Source: Rhizomys pruinosus | Taxonomy: Eukaryota; Chordata; Mammalia; Rodentia; Spalacidae | Assembly: GCA_009823505.1 (NCBI GenBank) | Contig: VZQC01010550.1 | Coordinates: 3,341,906 to 3,405,905 of the forward strand | Direction of reading: 5' to 3' | DNA length: 64,000 nt | Shown here: in pieces, positions 60,497 through 64,000 of the stretch | How the letters are laid out: the number at the start of each line of letters is the position of its first letter | Numbering within the stretch: the stretch's first letter is position 1 | Program-made: the position numbers and the translations under genes | The notes under the pieces: model-generated | The model's input: the letters and a program-made list of their open reading frames with translations, nothing else | The model's database searches: none | Told to the model about the DNA's origin: nothing

Positions 60497-60711
60497 GTTT
60501 ATTTTTTAAATTATCTGTATGTGTGTCTGTGAATAGATGCGGGCTATCCGTAACCCGAGTGCGGTACCCTCTGAAGCCGGACGTGTCAGATTCCCCTGCA
60601 GCTGGAGTTACATTTTGTTGTGAGCCATGCAGTGTAAGTGCTGGGAACTGAACTCACATCTTCTGTAAGAGCAGTAAGTGCTCTTAACCCCTGAGCCATC
60701 TCTCCAGACCC
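60497..60711 (-). mobile_element. B2/B3-like SINE, antisense, diverged
   Basis: GTGCTGGGAACTGAACTCAC and GAGCCATCTCTCCAGACCCC. Confidence 0.8.
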
Positions 60712-61087
60712 CTAAATTTTAACTTTAATAGTGAGAAAAAGATTTTTTTTTTAGTATAAGGATATTCTAACTTTTATCTGAAATTCAGATTTAACTGAGC
60801 CTCCTGTACCTGCAAAAACCATGGTTTTACTCAAGATGGTAAAGTAGCTTGCATTGGCCCGCATTCCTTGTAGCTACAAGTGGCCATATGTTCCTCTATG
60901 CCTGTTTAAACAGAGGACACCAGGCAGGGCTTCGGGAAGCTGATGGAGTTGGAGGTAACTTCCTACTTCTGAACACATAGTAACTGGAGTCACAGCTGCC
61001 ATCTTGCAGGTGGACCGTGCCAAGGACAGCAAGGCCGAAGGAGAAGGATCGGGGTGGAATCCCCGCCTCATATGAAGCAGTGCTTCG

Positions 61088-61328
61088 AGTGGTGGCGCAC
61101 GCCTTTAATCCTAGCACTTGGGAGGCAGAGGCAGGCGGATCTTTGTGAGTTCAAGGCCAGCCTGGTCTACAGAGTGAGTTCCAGGACAGCTGGGGCTACA
61201 GGGAGACCCTGTCTCAAAAACACCAAAAAAAAAAGAAGAAGCAATGCTTCTTACCAGGAGAACAGCCTGGGGCTTACAGAGGAGACACTGTCTCAAAAGG
61301 ACAAAAAAAAAAAAAAAAAAAAAAAAAA
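61088..61328 (+). mobile_element. B1 followed by a partial B1
   Basis: B1 at 61088-61235; a second 3' part (CACTGTCTCAAAAGGAC) at 61270-61328. Degenerate AAGCARTGCTTC copies separate them. Confidence 0.85.
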
Positions 61329-61329
61329 G

Positions 61330-61959
61330 AAGCAAATGGCTTCTTCTACTGTATTCTGGGATGCCAGCAGCAGCCCTGGACAGGGCTGCTCCTAGAAATC
61401 CTCCAGGGACTCCCTGGGCCCATTTTGAGGTTGGAAGACTGGGAAGTGGCAGTTTGACAACTATTCTGTCATTGTTGGTTTGATTCAGTTTTTTTCTTTT
61501 ACCTGAAGTTCTGGTAACGCCTCCTATTCACTGTGTAGCAGCCCATGTCAACCTTGACCTCACAGACCTCTTTCTGCCTCAGACTTCCAAGTGCGGGGAG
61601 CCTTTTCTAGGACATTCTTCATTTTATTGAAATGTTCAAGATACATAGAATTGAATGAGTTAAGTTTCATTATTCTTTCACTTTTTCTGCATTTATAATT
61701 ATTTCCTCTTTATTATTGTTTATTTTTAACGTTTGTTTCTCTTGTTTTTCTCTATAATTAAGTTGGCCTAAAACTTGCATAGGTCCTTTTCCTTTTCTTC
61801 ATAGATTTTATTTTTCTATCATTTTTTGCTTCATTTCTGTTAGGTTATGACGCACTCCCCTAGACACGTAAAGAGACCACAAGGTTTTAGGCACTGTGGG
61901 ATAAGTTTTACTTCAGGGTAGCCTGGGCTAAGCTCAAAGGAAAATAGAGCCAGCACTGA
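61330..61959. other. Unique or old repeat sequence
   Basis: An old antisense B1-like piece may lie at 61500-61600. No gene seen. Confidence 0.4.
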
Positions 61960-62107
61960 ATGGTGTCCAGAGAGGGCATCAGGTACCCTGGAACTGGAGC
62001 TTGGGACCATTCACTGTTAGCTGCCGTATGGGTGCTGAGAACTGAATCCAGGTCCTCTCCAAGAACAGCCGCCAGTACCCTTAACCTCTGAGCCATCTCT
62101 CCAGCCC
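61960..62107 (-). mobile_element. B2/B3-like SINE, antisense
   Basis: AGAGAGGGCATCAGGTACCC and GAGCCATCTCTCCAGCCCC. Confidence 0.85.
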
Positions 62108-62227
62108 CTGCATTCTTTTCTTTTAATTTCATGGACCTCTTCATATGTTCAAGCTCATTTGTCTGTCTTCCTTACTTTTAGATGCCATTAAAAAATTTTT
62201 TTATTTATTATTATTTTTTTAATATTT

Positions 62228-62448
62228 TTTTTAATTTTATTTATTTTTGTATGTGTATGAATGTACTCTCTTCATGTAGGTTTGTGCACCGGTGTCATGC
62301 AGTGCTGCGGAGGTCAGAAGAGGGTGTCAGATTCCCCTGGAACTGGAGTTAAAGATGTTCTCAGCTGCCATGTGGGTGCTGGGGATTGAACCCGGGTCCT
62401 CTGCAAGAGCAGTCAGCACTGTTAACCACTAGGCCATCTCTCCAGCTC
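62228..62448 (-). mobile_element. B2 SINE, antisense
   Basis: First of two adjacent copies; ends GGCCATCTCTCCAGCTC. Confidence 0.92.
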
Positions 62449-62449
62449 T

Positions 62450-62662
62450 ATTTATTATTTTTTATGTGTATGAGGTACTGTCTGCATGTGGGTTGGTGCC
62501 CCCGTGTTGTGCAATGCCGCAGAGGTCAGAAAAGGGCATCGAATTCCCATGGAAGTGGAGTTACAGACGGTTCTTAGCCGCCATGTGGGTGCTAGGAATC
62601 GAACCCGGGTCCTCTACAAGAGCAGTCGGTGCTCTTAACCACTGAGCCATCTCTCCAGCCCC
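62450..62662 (-). mobile_element. B2 SINE, antisense
   Basis: Second copy; ends GAGCCATCTCTCCAGCCCC. Confidence 0.92.
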
Positions 62663-62789
62663 TCTAGACGCCATTTTAATTCCGTATTCCTACTCGTGTT
62701 GCTCACTTTTCTTATTCCTCAACTTTTCTTTCATTTACTTTAATATAGCACTATCTGATTCCTCTCTGCTGTTTCCCTGTTTGCCTTAA

Positions 62790-63140
62790 TTTTATATGTG
62801 AGTGTGCTTGTGTGGAAGTATGTTTGTATGGAGGTGCACAGGTCTTTGAGTGCACATGTGGTGGCCAGAGGTTGGCATCAAGTGCCTTTTGTCATTGTCC
62901 ACCTTCTTTTTGTTTTTGAGACCAACTTCTCTGGGTGAACCTCGAACTTGCAGTTTCAGCCAGGCTGACAGGCCAGGGAACACCTAGGATCAATTGTCTC
63001 CATCCCCTTAAAAGTTGGGGTTACAGAAGTGCACTAACACACTTGGCTCTTCATGTGGGTGCTGGGGAATCTGGGTCCAGGTCCTCCTGCTTACACCCAA
63101 GCACTTTACCCATAGAGACATTTCCCTGGCCCTTTTCTTT
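62790..63140 (-). mobile_element. B3-like SINE, antisense, long form
   Basis: GTGGTGGCCAGAGGTTGG, GGTGCTGGGGAATCTGGG, AGAGACATTTCCCTGGCCC. Confidence 0.7.
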
Positions 63141-63295
63141 TTTGATTTTTTCTTTCTTTCTCGTACCTCTTTCCTGTGACATTTCTCCTTCCCTTTCCCC
63201 TCTGTTCCCCTTCTTCCCCTGCAGGTTCTTCCTCTCAGTCTTTTCCCATGTCCCAGCCTCTTCCCCTCCACTCCCGTTTCTTGTCTTCCTTTTAA
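63140..63295. repeat. Pyrimidine-rich tract
   Basis: T/C-rich plus strand (CCTTCCCTTTCCCCTCTG and similar). Confidence 0.8.
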
Positions 63296-63350
63296 TGCTT
63301 TGGTCACTTGTCTATTTTGTGTGGTTTTTTTATATAAAAGTAGTTGTCAG

Positions 63351-63498
63351 CCGGGCGTGGGGATGCACGCCTTTAATCCCAGCACTTGGGAGGCAGAGGC
63401 AGGCTGATCTGTGAGTTCAAGGTCAGCCTGGACTACAGAGCGAGCTCCAGGACAGCTGGGACTAAAAGGGAGACCCTGTCCCAAAAAGGCCAGAAAAA
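63351..63498 (+). mobile_element. B1 SINE
   Basis: GCCGGGCGTGGGGATGCACG; AAAAGTAGTTGTCA flanks both sides. Confidence 0.94.
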
Positions 63499-63592
63499 AA
63501 GTAGTTGTCACTTTGATTTCATTCATAGAAGTGTTCAGTCACAATTTTTCCGTGTTTTGTGGCAATTTTCTGGTGAATAAATTTCTTTTTTT

Positions 63593-64000
63593 TAAGGCCA
63601 TTTTTTTATTGATGCTTTGTGCATTTCATATATTTCCCAATCAAATCTAGACCCCTTCCCCCTTCCTTGCCCCCTAGCCCACCAGAGCTCATGCATTCTG
63701 CCATACATGTTTTTCATCTTTTTCTCAGTCTCTTTTAATTTTTTTGGGGGGGGGGGTCTTTTTCAAGACAGGGTCTCCCTGTAGCCCCAGCTTCCTGGAA
63801 CTCACTCTGTAGACAAGGCTGGCCTTGAACTCACAAAGATCCTCCTGCCTCTGCCTCCCGAGTGCTAGGATTAAAAGCGTGCACCACCACACCTGGCTTC
63901 TTTTAAAATTTTTGATGCAGAAGTTTACTGTTTCCGGCAGAAGTTCACCATTTCAGTCAGTTCTTTGATCCAGTCTTCTTGTTGTTGTTGTTCCTTCCGA
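63593..64000 (-). mobile_element. Possible L1-like sequence, antisense, with a B1
   Basis: TTTATTGATGCTTTGTGCAT and CCTTCCCCCTTCCTTGCCCC resemble antisense rodent L1. A B1 (63748-63895) interrupts it between TCTTTTAATTTTTTTG and TCTTTTAAAATTTTTG. The family of the host element is uncertain. Confidence 0.5.

Noticed and set aside
55720..64000. Biotinidase coding exons
   Set aside because: I looked for the expected N-terminal coding sequence in this stretch and found only SINEs, LTR and unique non-coding sequence.

Overview
Organism: the window is mammalian nuclear DNA from a muroid rodent. It is packed with B1 (7SL-derived), B2 and B3 (tRNA-derived) and B1+ID composite SINEs, plus MaLR-type LTR elements and a 5'-truncated L1. 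The commonest B1 carries a 3' end (GGGCTACAGGGAGACCCTGT) that differs from the mouse/rat form, so a non-murine muroid is likely. I cannot name the species.

Genes: one protein gene is clearly present. It is the 5' half of HACL1 (peroxisomal 2-hydroxyacyl-CoA lyase 1) on the minus strand. Ten coding exons run from the ATG at 35257 down to a donor at 1692 and encode the first 306 residues (about 918 nt). All ten exons have AG/GT boundaries and compatible phases. The remaining exons lie off the left edge. Upstream of HACL1 is a CpG island with GC boxes and no TATA box. From conserved mammalian synteny, the divergent plus-strand gene should be BTD (biotinidase). Only a likely non-coding first exon ending at 35523 can be proposed; no biotinidase coding exon is visible, so 35.5-64 kb is probably BTD intron 1. 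A U6 snRNA retropseudogene lies in HACL1 intron 6.

Layout: 1-35.3 kb is HACL1 exons and SINE-rich introns, with intron 2 (24.2-34.9 kb) holding an L1 fragment. 35.0-35.7 kb is the CpG island. 35.7-45.4 kb holds SINEs, a complete MaLR element (40262-42419, perfect 5-bp target duplication) and a MaLR-like LTR. 55.7-64 kb is SINE-dense sequence with a short inverted repeat at 58 kb.

Assembly: two large structures look like gap-filling artefacts rather than biology. (1) 45448-55680 is an indel-rich second copy of 35430-45446 that starts directly after a single N at 45447; it repeats the CpG island, the putative BTD exon 1 and the MaLR element. (2) About 14.27-21.08 kb is a palindrome with about 3-kb arms, a single N at 17312 at the inner end of the left arm, and a second copy of HACL1 exon 5 in reverse orientation (18572-18644). 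In both cases the extra copy is nearly identical in unique sequence and noisy in SINEs and homopolymers, as expected from an untrimmed long read polished with short reads. No previously undescribed functional system was found; these structures and several nested insertions are the main points of interest.
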